This document shows, in pieces, positions 52,385 through 60,888 of a DNA stretch of 64,000 bases (positions within the stretch are counted from its first letter, which is position 1; the number at the start of each line of letters is the position of its first letter). The stretch is from an uncultured Oscillibacter sp. Lineage in GTDB: Bacteria > Bacillota > Clostridia > Oscillospirales > Oscillospiraceae. The position numbers were made by a program, and so were the translations under genes. The stretch is taken from NCBI GenBank assembly GCA_910584995.1, contig CAJUDW010000011.1:6732-70731 (forward strand), given 5' to 3'. The notes under the pieces were generated by a model, which worked only from the letters and a program-made list of their open reading frames with translations, was not told where the DNA came from and did not search any database.

Positions 52385-52819
52385 ATGGCAGAATATCTCT
52401 CTCACAACGAGGCGGAAACGGAGGGACTGGGCCGCCGTCTGGCCGCCGTTCTGACCCCCGGCGCGGTGGTAGCCTACCGGGGCGGCCTGGGCATGGGCAA
52501 AACTGCCTTCACCCGAGGCCTCGCCCGGGGCCTTGGCTGCGCCGGGCGGGTCACCAGCCCCACCTTCACCATTGTCAACGAGTACGAAGGCGGGCGGCTG
52601 CCCCTGTTCCACTTCGACATGTACCGCCTGGAGGGGGCCGGCGACCTCTTTGACATCGGCTGGGAGGACTATCTGGATCGGGGGGGCGTGTGCGCTGTGG
52701 AGTGGAGCGAGCGGGCGGAGGAGGCCCTTCCGCCGGAGAAAATCGTTGTCACCATCAGCCGCTGCCCGGAGAATCCGGACTGGCGCACCATCGCTGTGGA
52801 AGGAGTGGAACTTTCATGA
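52385..52819 (+). CDS. tsaE: tRNA t6A biosynthesis ATPase TsaE
   Basis: 144 aa P-loop protein with Walker A GGLGMGKTAFTRGLA, SPTFTIVNEYEG and HFDMYRLEGAGDLFDIGWED, all TsaE hallmarks. It drives the TsaB-TsaD complex turnover that makes threonylcarbamoyl-adenosine at tRNA position 37. Overlaps tsaB by 4 nt (ATGA). The t6A made here is the substrate of the MtaB enzyme encoded at 536. Confidence 0.95.
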   Translation: MAEYLSHNEAETEGLGRRLAAVLTPGAVVAYRGGLGMGKTAFTRGLARGLGCAGRVTSPTFTIVNEYEGGRLPLFHFDMYRLEGAGDLFDIGWEDYLDRGGVCAVEWSERAEEALPPEKIVVTISRCPENPDWRTIAVEGVELS

Positions 52820-53520
52820 GAATCCTCGCCCTGGAGACCTCCGCCAAGGCTGTCTCCGCCGCCATTACCGAGGACGGGCGTGTATTGGCCTCCGGCTATC
52901 AGGACACCGGCCTCACCCACAGCCGGACACTGATGCCTATTGTAGAACATCTTCTGAAAAACACCGGCATGGCCCTGAAGGACTGCGGCGCGGTGGCTGT
53001 GGCCGCAGGGCCCGGATCCTTTACCGGCATCCGCATCGGCGTCTCCGCCGCCAAGGGGCTGGCCTTCGGTGCGGAACTCCCTGCCGCAGGTGTGTCCACC
53101 CTGGCCGCCATGGCCCGGAACGTATCCTTCTGGGAGGGCCTTGCCGTCTGCGCCATGGACGCCCGCCGGGGACAGGTTTACAACGCCCTCTTTTCCTGCG
53201 CCGGAGGGCAGATTACCCGCCTGACGCCGGACCGGGCCGTGGGCCTGGATCAACTGGCGGAGGAACTGCGGAAGGATCCCCGGCCCAAAATCATCCTGGG
53301 GGACGGCGGCCGCCTCTGTGCAGGATATCTCTCGGAGGCCGGTATCCCCTGCCGCCTTGCCCCGCCCCATCTGGTGATGCAAAACGCCGTATCTGTGGCC
53401 CTGGAGGCAGAGGATCTGGCGGCAGCCGGAGGGCTGGTCCCCCCCCAGGATCTGGCCCCAGTCTATCTGCGGCCTCCCCAGGCGGAACGCCTGCGGGCAG
53501 AGGCCATGGGGAAAAAATAA
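52816..53520 (+). CDS. tsaB: t6A threonylcarbamoyltransferase complex subunit TsaB
   Basis: 234 aa ASKHA-fold protein: MRILALETSAKAVSAAITED, LTHSRTLMPIVEHLL, VAAGPGSFTGIRIGVSAAKG and VPPQDLAPVYLRPPQAE, typical of TsaB. Non-catalytic partner of TsaD. ATG overlaps the tsaE stop. No rimI or tsaD follows, as sometimes happens; 53521-53662 has no gene. Confidence 0.94.
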   Translation: MRILALETSAKAVSAAITEDGRVLASGYQDTGLTHSRTLMPIVEHLLKNTGMALKDCGAVAVAAGPGSFTGIRIGVSAAKGLAFGAELPAAGVSTLAAMARNVSFWEGLAVCAMDARRGQVYNALFSCAGGQITRLTPDRAVGLDQLAEELRKDPRPKIILGDGGRLCAGYLSEAGIPCRLAPPHLVMQNAVSVALEAEDLAAAGGLVPPQDLAPVYLRPPQAERLRAEAMGKK

Positions 53521-53662
53521 GCAGGCAAGCTGCTTTGCGCCTTGTCCGAGAAAACTGCACGCAAGGTGTTTTTCCCGTACATACCACAAGAAAACCGTTT
53601 TTCATTTATTTCCATCTATTTGCCCCTGCGGGAGTGAACCCCGCGAGGCTTTCTTATACGGT

Positions 53663-53698
53663 AAAAGAGGAACGCGGGCTAGCCCGCGTTCCTCTTTT
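53663..53698. terminator. Bidirectional terminator between tsaB and iolB
   Basis: Perfect 36-nt palindrome with half-site AAAAGAGGAACGCGGGCT, T-rich on both strands. Confidence 0.85.
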
Positions 53699-53709
53699 GT
53701 GATATCGCC

Positions 53710-54492
53710 TTACTTCATGTCGTGGAGCCAGACGTACCGCTCATCCTCACAACGGTCGGTCTGGAGCCAGGGATTGCCGTCCAGGTGCCGGATCATCCAG
53801 CAGGTGTACATCTGGAATCCCGGGGCCACGGCTTGGGGATGCAGTTCCCCGCCGGGAATGGCAGAAAAGCTGTGATCCACGCTCTTGAACACCTGATCGC
53901 CCACGAAACTGGCACCAAAGCCCTCCGGACGGTCGAACAGGAAGAAGTAGGTCTCCGGCTGGGGATGCCGGTGGGGCAGATAGCCCGACCAGTTGCCCCG
54001 GTCGTTCAGTACCTCCCCCAAGACCATGTTGGACTCGGGGCAGATATCGTGATCGAAAATGGTATTGACCCGGCGGTTAGCCACGTTGCCGAACTTGCCC
54101 TGGGAGGAATACTTCCAGGGGGCGTCCTCCGGGGCGTACAGTTTGCTGGGGAAGGGCCGATCATTTTTCGTGCACTGCACCAGGATCTCCGTTTCGGCCT
54201 CCGCCGTCACGGCGATCTCCACGCCGGAAGCGGCATGGACGCACCAGGGGCCCTCGGTGAACACGTCCTTCCGGGAAACGGATTTCTCCTGTCCCTCCCA
54301 GGCGAAGGACATTTTCCCGTTCAGCAGCAGCACGGCGATCTCCTCGCCTGCCCGGCAGAATTTCCGGGTCTCCCCGGCCTTCATCTTGTATACCCGCACG
54401 TCCATCAGCATAGCGGCATAGTCGCCGTCATAGGTGGTAAGCACCATCTCGCCGGACGCGTCAAAAGTGGGATATCCGAATACCTTGCTCAT
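53710..54492 (-). CDS. iolB: 5-deoxy-glucuronate isomerase IolB
   Basis: 260 aa, standard IolB length. Converts 5-deoxy-glucuronate to 5-dehydro-2-deoxy-gluconate in myo-inositol breakdown. Cupin metal ligands appear in YLPHRHPQPETYFF and in GGELHPQA. The C-terminal MYTCWMIRHLDGNPW and ERYVWLHD are characteristic. It starts 19 nt after iolD, so they form one transcript. Confidence 0.95.
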   Translation of the reverse strand: MSKVFGYPTFDASGEMVLTTYDGDYAAMLMDVRVYKMKAGETRKFCRAGEEIAVLLLNGKMSFAWEGQEKSVSRKDVFTEGPWCVHAASGVEIAVTAEAETEILVQCTKNDRPFPSKLYAPEDAPWKYSSQGKFGNVANRRVNTIFDHDICPESNMVLGEVLNDRGNWSGYLPHRHPQPETYFFLFDRPEGFGASFVGDQVFKSVDHSFSAIPGGELHPQAVAPGFQMYTCWMIRHLDGNPWLQTDRCEDERYVWLHDMK

Positions 54493-54511
54493 TGTTCCTG
54501 CGCCTCTTTTC

Positions 54512-56443
54512 TTAATACTTCCGGGCGATGTCCCGTCCGGCCTTCACCTCGTCCCAGGCCTCCCGGACGGACGCCTGCTGGGACACGTCGGCCAGGCCCA
54601 CGTTCCACCAGGACTCATAACCATCGGTCATGGTCTTGGGAATAACCTTCAGATCAAACAGGCAAGCCACGTCCTGCTTCTTGGCGTCCTCCAGGGCGGC
54701 CTCCAGTTCGGCGATGGTCCGGCAGGTGTAGGCCTTAAGGCCGTAGCCCTCGGCAATCTTCGCATAGTCCACGGGAATCAGATCCCCGCAGGGCTTCTTG
54801 CCGTCGGTATAGCGGAACTCGGTGGCGAGGCTGCCGATGCCGTGGGTCATCTCCAGGTTGTTGATGCAACCGAAGCCACAGTTGTCGAACACCAGGATGT
54901 TCACCTTCTGGCGCTCCTGCTGGATGGTCATGATCTCGCTGTGGAGCATCTGGAAGCTGGAGTCGCCCACCACGCAGTAGACCTCGTTGTCAGGCTCCGC
55001 GAATTTCACGCCCAGGGTGGCGGCCACCTCGTAGCCCATGCAGGAGTAGCCGTACTCGGCATGATAGCCGCCCCGCTTGTCGGTGGTCCACATCCGCTGC
55101 ATACAGCTGGGCAGGGAGCCGCCGGCGGTGATGATGGTGGCATTATCATCGATGACGCGGCGGATGGCTGCCAGGGCGGCAGTCTGGGTGATCTTGCCGT
55201 TGGTCATCTTCACGAACTCGGGAATCGTGCGGGGATCCCGGGCCTTGATGATGGGCTCGAAATCGTCCCCTGTGTACTCGATGCCGGCCAAGCGGACCAT
55301 TTCCTTGTCCCACACGGCCTTGGCGTCGGTGATCTCATTGGTATAGCCGGAGACATAACCCTTGGCCCGGAGTTTTCCGGCCAGGGCCTCCAGGGTGGTC
55401 TTCGCATCACCAACAGCCTTCACGGCGTCCATCTTATAGGCGTGGAACCGGCAGTTGTTGATGGTAACGAACTGGGCGTCCCCGTTCTTGAAGAGCCACT
55501 TGGAACTGGTAGTAAAATCAGAGAGGCGGGAGCCGATAGCAATCACCACATCTGCATCCCGGGCGATGACGTTGGAGGCGTAGGTGCCCGTCACGCCGAT
55601 GCCGCCCAGGCAGTAGGGGTGGCTGGACTTGCAGGCGCTCTTGCCGGCCTGGGTCTCGCCGAAGGGGATCTTGAACTCCTCGCAGAATTTCTCCACGGTC
55701 TCCCCGGCCTGGGAATACTTCACGCCGCCGCCCACGATAACCAGGGGCTTCTTGGCGCTGGCGATAACTGCGGCGATATCCTCCAGTTCCTCTTCCACGG
55801 CCACGGGACGGGTGATCCGGTGGACACGCTTTTTGAAGAAGTAGTCGGGGAAGTCAAAGGACTCGCCTTCCACATCCTGAGGCAAGCCAATGCAGCAGGC
55901 GCCGGTTTCGGCGGGGTCGGTGAGGACCCGCATGGCGTTGATGAGGGCCGTCATGACCTGCTCGGGACGGGTGATCCGGTCCCAATATTTGCAGACAGGC
56001 TTGAAGGCGTCGTTGGTGGAGACGGCCAGGCTGCTGCTCTGCTCCAGCTGCTGGAGCACCGGATCCGGCTGGCGGGAGGCGAAGGTATCCGCCGGGAATA
56101 CCAGCAGGGGGATATTGTTGACGGTAGCCGTAGCACAGGCCACCACCATGTTGGCGGCGCCGGGGCCCACGGAGGACGCGCAGGCGATAATCCGCTTGCG
56201 GTCGCTCTGCTTGGCAAAGGCGATGGCGGCGTGGCACATGCCCTGCTCGTTGCGGCCCTGCATCACCTTCAGGCCGCCGGGGTTGGAGTCCAGGGCCTCG
56301 CCCAGGCCCACGGCGATGCCATGGCCGAAGATGGTGAAGAAGCCCTCTACGAACTTGGTCTCCACACCGTCCATGGACACATACTGGTTGTCAAGGAATT
56401 TCACGATTGCCTGGGCTGTGGTCATTCTCGTTGTTTTGGACAT
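54512..56443 (-). CDS. iolD: 3D-(3,5/4)-trihydroxycyclohexane-1,2-dione hydrolase IolD
   Basis: 643 aa ThDP-dependent enzyme opening the inositol-derived ring to 5-deoxy-glucuronate, the IolB substrate. N-terminal MTTAQAIVKFLDNQYVSMDG is diagnostic; the ThDP-binding motif begins GDSSFQMLHSEI and ends FDNCGFGCIN; HAEYGYSCMGYE also fits. ATG 56443 with GGAGG upstream. No iolG, iolE, iolC, iolJ or iolA is in the window, so the rest of the pathway must lie elsewhere. Confidence 0.95.
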   Translation of the reverse strand: MSKTTRMTTAQAIVKFLDNQYVSMDGVETKFVEGFFTIFGHGIAVGLGEALDSNPGGLKVMQGRNEQGMCHAAIAFAKQSDRKRIIACASSVGPGAANMVVACATATVNNIPLLVFPADTFASRQPDPVLQQLEQSSSLAVSTNDAFKPVCKYWDRITRPEQVMTALINAMRVLTDPAETGACCIGLPQDVEGESFDFPDYFFKKRVHRITRPVAVEEELEDIAAVIASAKKPLVIVGGGVKYSQAGETVEKFCEEFKIPFGETQAGKSACKSSHPYCLGGIGVTGTYASNVIARDADVVIAIGSRLSDFTTSSKWLFKNGDAQFVTINNCRFHAYKMDAVKAVGDAKTTLEALAGKLRAKGYVSGYTNEITDAKAVWDKEMVRLAGIEYTGDDFEPIIKARDPRTIPEFVKMTNGKITQTAALAAIRRVIDDNATIITAGGSLPSCMQRMWTTDKRGGYHAEYGYSCMGYEVAATLGVKFAEPDNEVYCVVGDSSFQMLHSEIMTIQQERQKVNILVFDNCGFGCINNLEMTHGIGSLATEFRYTDGKKPCGDLIPVDYAKIAEGYGLKAYTCRTIAELEAALEDAKKQDVACLFDLKVIPKTMTDGYESWWNVGLADVSQQASVREAWDEVKAGRDIARKY

Positions 56444-56565
56444 TATGGTTGATCCTCCTCGTTTTTCATATCCAACATGCATCGGAACGGACGGCGGCAA
56501 ACGCCGCCGTCCCCCCGCGATTTACCGGTTCCCCGCCCCGTCTGCGGCGGGAGGATATCATGCTT

Positions 56566-56594
56566 ATTATAAGTCCCCATCCACGGGAGCACAA
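56566..56594 (-). promoter_or_regulatory. iolD-iolB promoter and structured leader
   Basis: Reverse strand TTGTGC (56594-56589), 17-bp spacer, TATAAT (56571-56566). The ~115-nt leader contains a 10-bp hairpin GGACGGCGGC / GCCGCCGTCC (56489-56512) ahead of the ribosome-binding site. Confidence 0.65.
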
Positions 56595-56668
56595 GCTGTT
56601 CTTCTAAAAAATAATGTACAAATATTCCGGTAATAATTTGTAAAACTTACTGATCTGTCCGTAAATTT

Positions 56669-58882
56669 TTACATTTCCGCATCTTTGCCAGTTTCTCCCT
56701 CCGCCGTTTCCGGCAGAAGGGGGCCCTCCGGCTCCCTGGCGGCGGGAAGGGGCTCCGGCCCCTCCGTCAGGGCCAGGATCCGCCGGCCCTGGGCGGCAAT
56801 CTCCGCAAAACGCGCCGCCTCCGGCCCCTTCTCCCCGGCGGCGCTCTCCGCCAGTTCCACCATGGCCTTGACCGGATCCCGGATATCCCGGCAGGTTTCC
56901 TCCAGCATCCGCTGCTCCAGCAGTTCCCGCCGCTTGTGCTCCGTAATATCCTGGGCCACGTACACCACCGTCTGGGGCATCCCCTCCTGGGTGCTCTGGG
57001 CCAGCACCGCCGTGGCGCGGATCCAGCCGCAGTCCTTTTCCCCGGGAACCTCCGCCCGCTTCCGGTACTCCATGGAAACCAGCGGGTGCCACCAGCGGAG
57101 GGTCTCCCGCCAGTTTTCCAGGTTCATGACCCGGAGGTATTCCTTCTGATCTCCCGGATGGATAAAATTCCTGGCGTAGACCTCCAGGGCCGCGCCGTAG
57201 TTCACCACGCCGCCCAGGACCTCCCCCACCTTGCCCAGCTGGTTCACCACCCGGAAGGTGCCTTCCTCCAAATCCACATAGTAAGTAGAAAAGAACAGCC
57301 CGCTCATGCTGCGGATGATCTCCGTCCGGTCCCGCAGGGCCCGGCTGCTGTTCTCCTCCCTCTCCCGTTCCCGGGTGATGTCCCGGCCCAGGATGTTGGC
57401 CGTCAGCCGCTCCTCCCCCTCCAGGGAGGGCTTCTGGCGGCTGTAGATCACGTGCTGCTCCAGCCACCGCACCGGCTCCCCCCGCAGGCGGTAGCGGCAC
57501 ACCTCCTCCAGGTATTCCCCGGCTTCCGCCGCCTGCTTCCGGAGATGATCCAGGGACAGGGACCGCAGAAATTCCGCCCGGTCCTCCGGATGAACGAACT
57601 CCTCCGCCGCCCGGTGGATATAGGCCTCATAGTCCCCGCTCTGGCTGTCCAGGTTGGTACCTACCTTATCCAGGAACACCCGCTCGCACAGGCCTGTGTG
57701 CAAATCCACCGTATTCATGATCTGATAGCGGGATTTCAAAACCGCCGCCATCTGGATATCCCGCTGGGTGTGGGCCAGTTCCTGCCGGACCCGCCCGTCC
57801 ACGTCCTGGGCCGCCAGGACCGCGTAGTTCCGGCCGTCACGTTCCTCCCCCAGCCGGGCGGAGGCGGAGACGTAGCGGTACGCCCCCTCCTTCCCCCAGA
57901 GGTAGATGTATTTTTGATTCTTCTGCCCGGTGGCCGCCGCGCGACGGAGGCTCTTCAGGGAAAACCGGCTGAAAATCCCCTCCCGGTAGGCAGGGTGGAT
58001 CAACTCCCGAACCCGCACCTCCAGCCACGCGTCCCACTCCACGGACCGGGCGGAAAACTCGTCCTGGTACACCCCGTCCAGCCGGACCAGGGTGGCAAAG
58101 CCGCTCTCCAGATCGATGAGATAGACCCCGAAGTTCTCCTCCCCCAGCGTCCGGATAATCTTCTTCCTGCGCGCGCGCACCTCGTCCCGCTCCAGGCCCT
58201 CCCGCATGACGCCCTGTACGTCCTTAAAGCCCAGGACAGCGGTCTGGTTATCCTCCCCGTAGCCGTGGCCCCGCACCACCTCCAGCAGGTTCCAGCGGTA
58301 GGAGTCCCCCTCCCGGCGGCGGTAGATGCAGCTTAGGGGTTCTTTGCCCGCAGGCAGCGCTTCTTGCAGGTGTTCCAGCCGGACAAACGCCAGGAACCGC
58401 TCCCGATCCTTGGGGTGGATCTGGCCGTCCTTGACAAAACTCTCCAGATAGGCGGAGAGGATGCCCTCCCGCACGCCGTCCTCCCCCGGCCTTACCGCCC
58501 GGAACCGATCCTGGAGCAGATCAGCCCGGAGGATCTTCCGGTAGGCGTAGCCTGCGGCGTCCTGGTGGGGGCTGATGGAAATCACAAAGGCGGGAACCCG
58601 ATCCTCCCACATCGTCCGGGCGGCGGCGATATCCACCACGCCGCCGAAGGCGTCGTTATAGCTGATAGCCCGGCTCTCCGCCTTGTCCCCGATAGTCAGC
58701 AGCGGGCAGTTATTGCAGGCGCCGCCCACGGCCTCCCCGCAGATCATGCCCAGGCGCATCCCGGGCACGGCCTCCCTCATCCGCTTGTTGCAGTACAAAA
58801 CCTCCTTGCTGTCCGCCTTTATCACGTAGACGCCGGTATGCTGCATAGCGTCCAGGATCTTCTCATAGTCCCTGCTCTCCAC
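56669..58882 (-). CDS. Multi-PAS sensor protein without kinase output domain
   Basis: 737 aa, no membrane helix or signal peptide. At least four PAS-like modules (~5-120, with CxxC in GACNNCPLL; ~245-365; ~375-510; ~530-650), separated by helical linkers such as LERDEVRARRKKIIRTLGEE. After the last PAS, EETCRDIRDPVKAMVELAES looks like a histidine-kinase dimerisation helix whose phospho-acceptor His is missing; no HATPase, GGDEF or EAL follows, only a Pro/Glu-rich tail. GTG start at 58882 set by AGGAGG. Role unknown. Confidence 0.8.
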   Translation of the reverse strand: MESRDYEKILDAMQHTGVYVIKADSKEVLYCNKRMREAVPGMRLGMICGEAVGGACNNCPLLTIGDKAESRAISYNDAFGGVVDIAAARTMWEDRVPAFVISISPHQDAAGYAYRKILRADLLQDRFRAVRPGEDGVREGILSAYLESFVKDGQIHPKDRERFLAFVRLEHLQEALPAGKEPLSCIYRRREGDSYRWNLLEVVRGHGYGEDNQTAVLGFKDVQGVMREGLERDEVRARRKKIIRTLGEENFGVYLIDLESGFATLVRLDGVYQDEFSARSVEWDAWLEVRVRELIHPAYREGIFSRFSLKSLRRAAATGQKNQKYIYLWGKEGAYRYVSASARLGEERDGRNYAVLAAQDVDGRVRQELAHTQRDIQMAAVLKSRYQIMNTVDLHTGLCERVFLDKVGTNLDSQSGDYEAYIHRAAEEFVHPEDRAEFLRSLSLDHLRKQAAEAGEYLEEVCRYRLRGEPVRWLEQHVIYSRQKPSLEGEERLTANILGRDITREREREENSSRALRDRTEIIRSMSGLFFSTYYVDLEEGTFRVVNQLGKVGEVLGGVVNYGAALEVYARNFIHPGDQKEYLRVMNLENWRETLRWWHPLVSMEYRKRAEVPGEKDCGWIRATAVLAQSTQEGMPQTVVYVAQDITEHKRRELLEQRMLEETCRDIRDPVKAMVELAESAAGEKGPEAARFAEIAAQGRRILALTEGPEPLPAAREPEGPLLPETAEGETGKDAEM

Positions 58883-58926
58883 AACGGCTCCTCCTGTTCG
58901 CAAGAGTCTATTTTTCTTGAAACCGT

Positions 58927-58956
58927 ATCATACCATGGACAGCCTGAAAAAGTCAA
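58927..58956 (-). promoter_or_regulatory. Promoter of the multi-PAS gene
   Basis: Reverse strand TTGACT (58956-58951), 18-bp spacer, TATGAT (58932-58927). Confidence 0.65.
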
Positions 58957-59015
58957 TTTCCAGCATCCAAAATCCCGGTGGAATTTTCAAAAAATTTCTG
59001 AAGCCGCAGAAAATT

Positions 59016-59036
59016 GGGGCGGCTGAAAGCCGCCCC
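59016..59036. terminator. Terminator after the second sigma operon
   Basis: GGGGCGGCT (59016-59024), loop GAA, AGCCGCCCC (59028-59036); on the reverse strand AATTTTC follows, 9 nt after the stop at 59045. Confidence 0.7.
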
Positions 59037-59044
59037 TTTTCCCC

Positions 59045-59938
59045 CTATTCCACACGCAGATCCACGTCCACGTCCGTTACCTGGCAGTCCAGCCTGTTCC
59101 AGCCGTACTCCACCCGGAGTTCCGGCACGCCCCTGCCGCTGCTGCCCAGCAGGATCAGCCTGTTCCCGCCGCCGGGGCCAGGCTGCACCTCCACCGTCAA
59201 AACATCCCTGAAGAGACCGCCGCTGCGGTCAAAGGACAGCCCCGCGCCCTCCTCCATAGCGGGCACATAGACCACATACTGTACAAAGCTGTATTCCGGC
59301 CGGGCAGAGTCCTCCTCCACATACCGGAGGGCGTAGGCCTTGTCAAACTGCTCCGCCCCGGCGATCAGGCTGTCGATCTCCCCCTCCAGCCCGGAGGCAT
59401 CCTTATACTCCTGTATGGTCATGGACGTCATGCTGGAGGCCCCTCCCCCGCCGGGGCCGGACAGGGAAAACATCAGCACGGCGGCCACCGCCAGCAGCCC
59501 GGGGACGGCCACCGCCGCCGCCAGGATTTTCCACAGTGCCCTGTCCCGGGGCCGCTCCGGCGGCGTTACCTCCGGCTGCTCCGCAGGCAGCGCCGCAGCG
59601 CAGTAAGGGCAAACCGCCCAATCCGCCTCCACAGGCCGCCCGCAGGCAGGGCAGACGCATTTCAGGCGGGCACCGCAGGAGGGACAGACCGTATAGGCCT
59701 CCCCCACGAACGATCCGCACCGGGGGCACCGGAGATCCGGATGGCCCCCCCGGATCAGGAGGTACAGGATAAAGCCGGCAAACATGGGGACAACTGCCGA
59801 CGCCAGCGTCCAGAGGGCCGCGTTCATTCCCCGCCGGGAGGCATCCCGATAGACATAGACGCCGATCAGCACAGGCACCGCCAGAAGCAGCGCCAGTACC
59901 GGCAGCAGAAACAAAATCCCAAGCATAGCGGATTTCAT
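59045..59938 (-). CDS. Zinc-ribbon membrane protein of the second sigma operon
   Basis: 297 aa. Two N-terminal membrane helices (GILFLLPVLALLLAVPVLIG; TLASAVVPMFAGFILYLLI), then a cytosolic double zinc ribbon with four CxxC pairs (CPRCGS, CPSCGA, CPACGR, CPYCAA), a third helix (ILAAAVAVPGLLAVAAVLMF), and a ~130-residue beta-rich outer domain. No family named. ATG overlaps the preceding stop (ATGA). It probably senses or relays an envelope signal to the sigma factor, an inference from position. Confidence 0.7.
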   Translation of the reverse strand: MKSAMLGILFLLPVLALLLAVPVLIGVYVYRDASRRGMNAALWTLASAVVPMFAGFILYLLIRGGHPDLRCPRCGSFVGEAYTVCPSCGARLKCVCPACGRPVEADWAVCPYCAAALPAEQPEVTPPERPRDRALWKILAAAVAVPGLLAVAAVLMFSLSGPGGGGASSMTSMTIQEYKDASGLEGEIDSLIAGAEQFDKAYALRYVEEDSARPEYSFVQYVVYVPAMEEGAGLSFDRSGGLFRDVLTVEVQPGPGGGNRLILLGSSGRGVPELRVEYGWNRLDCQVTDVDVDLRVE

Positions 59939-60213
59939 GAAAACACCTCCGTTTTTCTCCCCAGCACCGCAACCAGCAGGCCGCACCCGGCGGCGGACAG
60001 CGCCGCACAGCCCAGGCACGCCATAGCAGAGGCGGCCATACCCATCCGTAGCAGCAAAGCGCCCCAGAGGATCAGCCCCAACTGGGCCAGCAGCCCCGCC
60101 GCCGCCAGCAGGGCCGCCTGCCGCCGGGCCCGCCGCCGCTCCCGCTCCGCCAACAGGGCCTTTTCCGTCAAGTGGGGCGGGTCATATTGCTCAAAATGAA
60201 GATCCGGATGCAT
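59935..60213 (-). CDS. Small membrane protein, candidate anti-sigma factor
   Basis: 92 aa. A charged cytosolic N-terminal half (EKALLAERERRRARRQ) is followed by two membrane helices (ALLAAAGLLAQLGLILWGAL; ASAMACLGCAALSAAGCGLL). It overlaps the sigma gene by 23 nt and the next gene by 4 nt, so all three are coupled. Position directly after an ECF sigma suggests it holds the sigma at the membrane, but it has no recognised anti-sigma motif. Confidence 0.65.
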   Translation of the reverse strand: MHPDLHFEQYDPPHLTEKALLAERERRRARRQAALLAAAGLLAQLGLILWGALLLRMGMAASAMACLGCAALSAAGCGLLVAVLGRKTEVFS

Positions 60214-60661
60214 CCTCCAGCACCTCCTTTAACAGTTTCCTGGCCTTGCTGAGACGGGATTTCACCGTCCCCTGGGGTACCCCCAGAACCTCCGCCGTCC
60301 CAGCGGTGTCCATGTCCCGGAAATAATACAGCACCACCGTCACCCGCAGCTTTTCCGGAAGGCCGTGCACCGCCTCATACAGGGGGGCGTAATCCGGGCT
60401 GTCCGGCGCCGGGAAATCCTCCCCCTCCTCCATAGGGCGGACAGGGCTGCGGGCCAGCCGCCGCAAAACGTTTCGGTAGGTGTTCACACAGATCCGGGTG
60501 ATCCAGGGCTCAAAGGGGAGGCCGGGGTCATAGCTGTCCAGCTTGTCCAGGGCTTTCAGCCAAGTGTCCTGGTACAGGTCGTCCGCGTCCTGGACGTTCC
60601 GGCAAAGGGAACGGCACAGGCCGTAGAGCCGCCGGCCGTACTGCCGGATGTATTGATCCAT
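60191..60661 (-). CDS. ECF RNA polymerase sigma factor (second)
   Basis: 156 aa. Region 2 (YGLCRSLCRNVQDADDLYQD; PWITRICVNTYRNVLRR) and region 4 (LPEKLRVTVVLYYFRDMDTA; QGTVKSRLSKARKLLKEVL) are clear. RBS AAAGGGGGG. Co-directional and overlapping with two membrane-protein genes. Likely autoregulated from the AAC-type promoter upstream. Confidence 0.92.
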   Translation of the reverse strand: MDQYIRQYGRRLYGLCRSLCRNVQDADDLYQDTWLKALDKLDSYDPGLPFEPWITRICVNTYRNVLRRLARSPVRPMEEGEDFPAPDSPDYAPLYEAVHGLPEKLRVTVVLYYFRDMDTAGTAEVLGVPQGTVKSRLSKARKLLKEVLEDASGSSF

Positions 60662-60696
60662 GGGCCGTCCCCCCTTTCTCTACCGTTCCATATATA

Positions 60697-60724
60697 GATA
60701 CAATCCGGAGGGCCTTCCGGTTCA
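60697..60724 (-). promoter_or_regulatory. Candidate ECF promoter of the second sigma operon
   Basis: Reverse strand TGAACC (60724-60719), 17-bp spacer, GTATC (60701-60697), 36 nt before the sigma start. The AAC motif in -35 is the usual ECF signature. Confidence 0.5.
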
Positions 60725-60822
60725 CTTCCCGGAGAAAAAATTTTTTCCCAGGGGAAATGTACTCTGGCAGCCCTCTCCGGGGAAAAAGGCCCCAGGCCTC
60801 TCGGCCTCCGCCGGGAAAACCG

Positions 60823-60851
60823 TTGACTTCCCCTCCCAATTCCTTTATACT
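60823..60851 (+). promoter_or_regulatory. Promoter of the amidohydrolase gene
   Basis: TTGACT (60823-60828), 17-bp spacer, TATACT (60846-60851), 38 bp before the ATG. Confidence 0.75.
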
Positions 60852-60888
60852 AAAATGTACGAAAAAATCCAGTTCAGGAGGAGAAATC

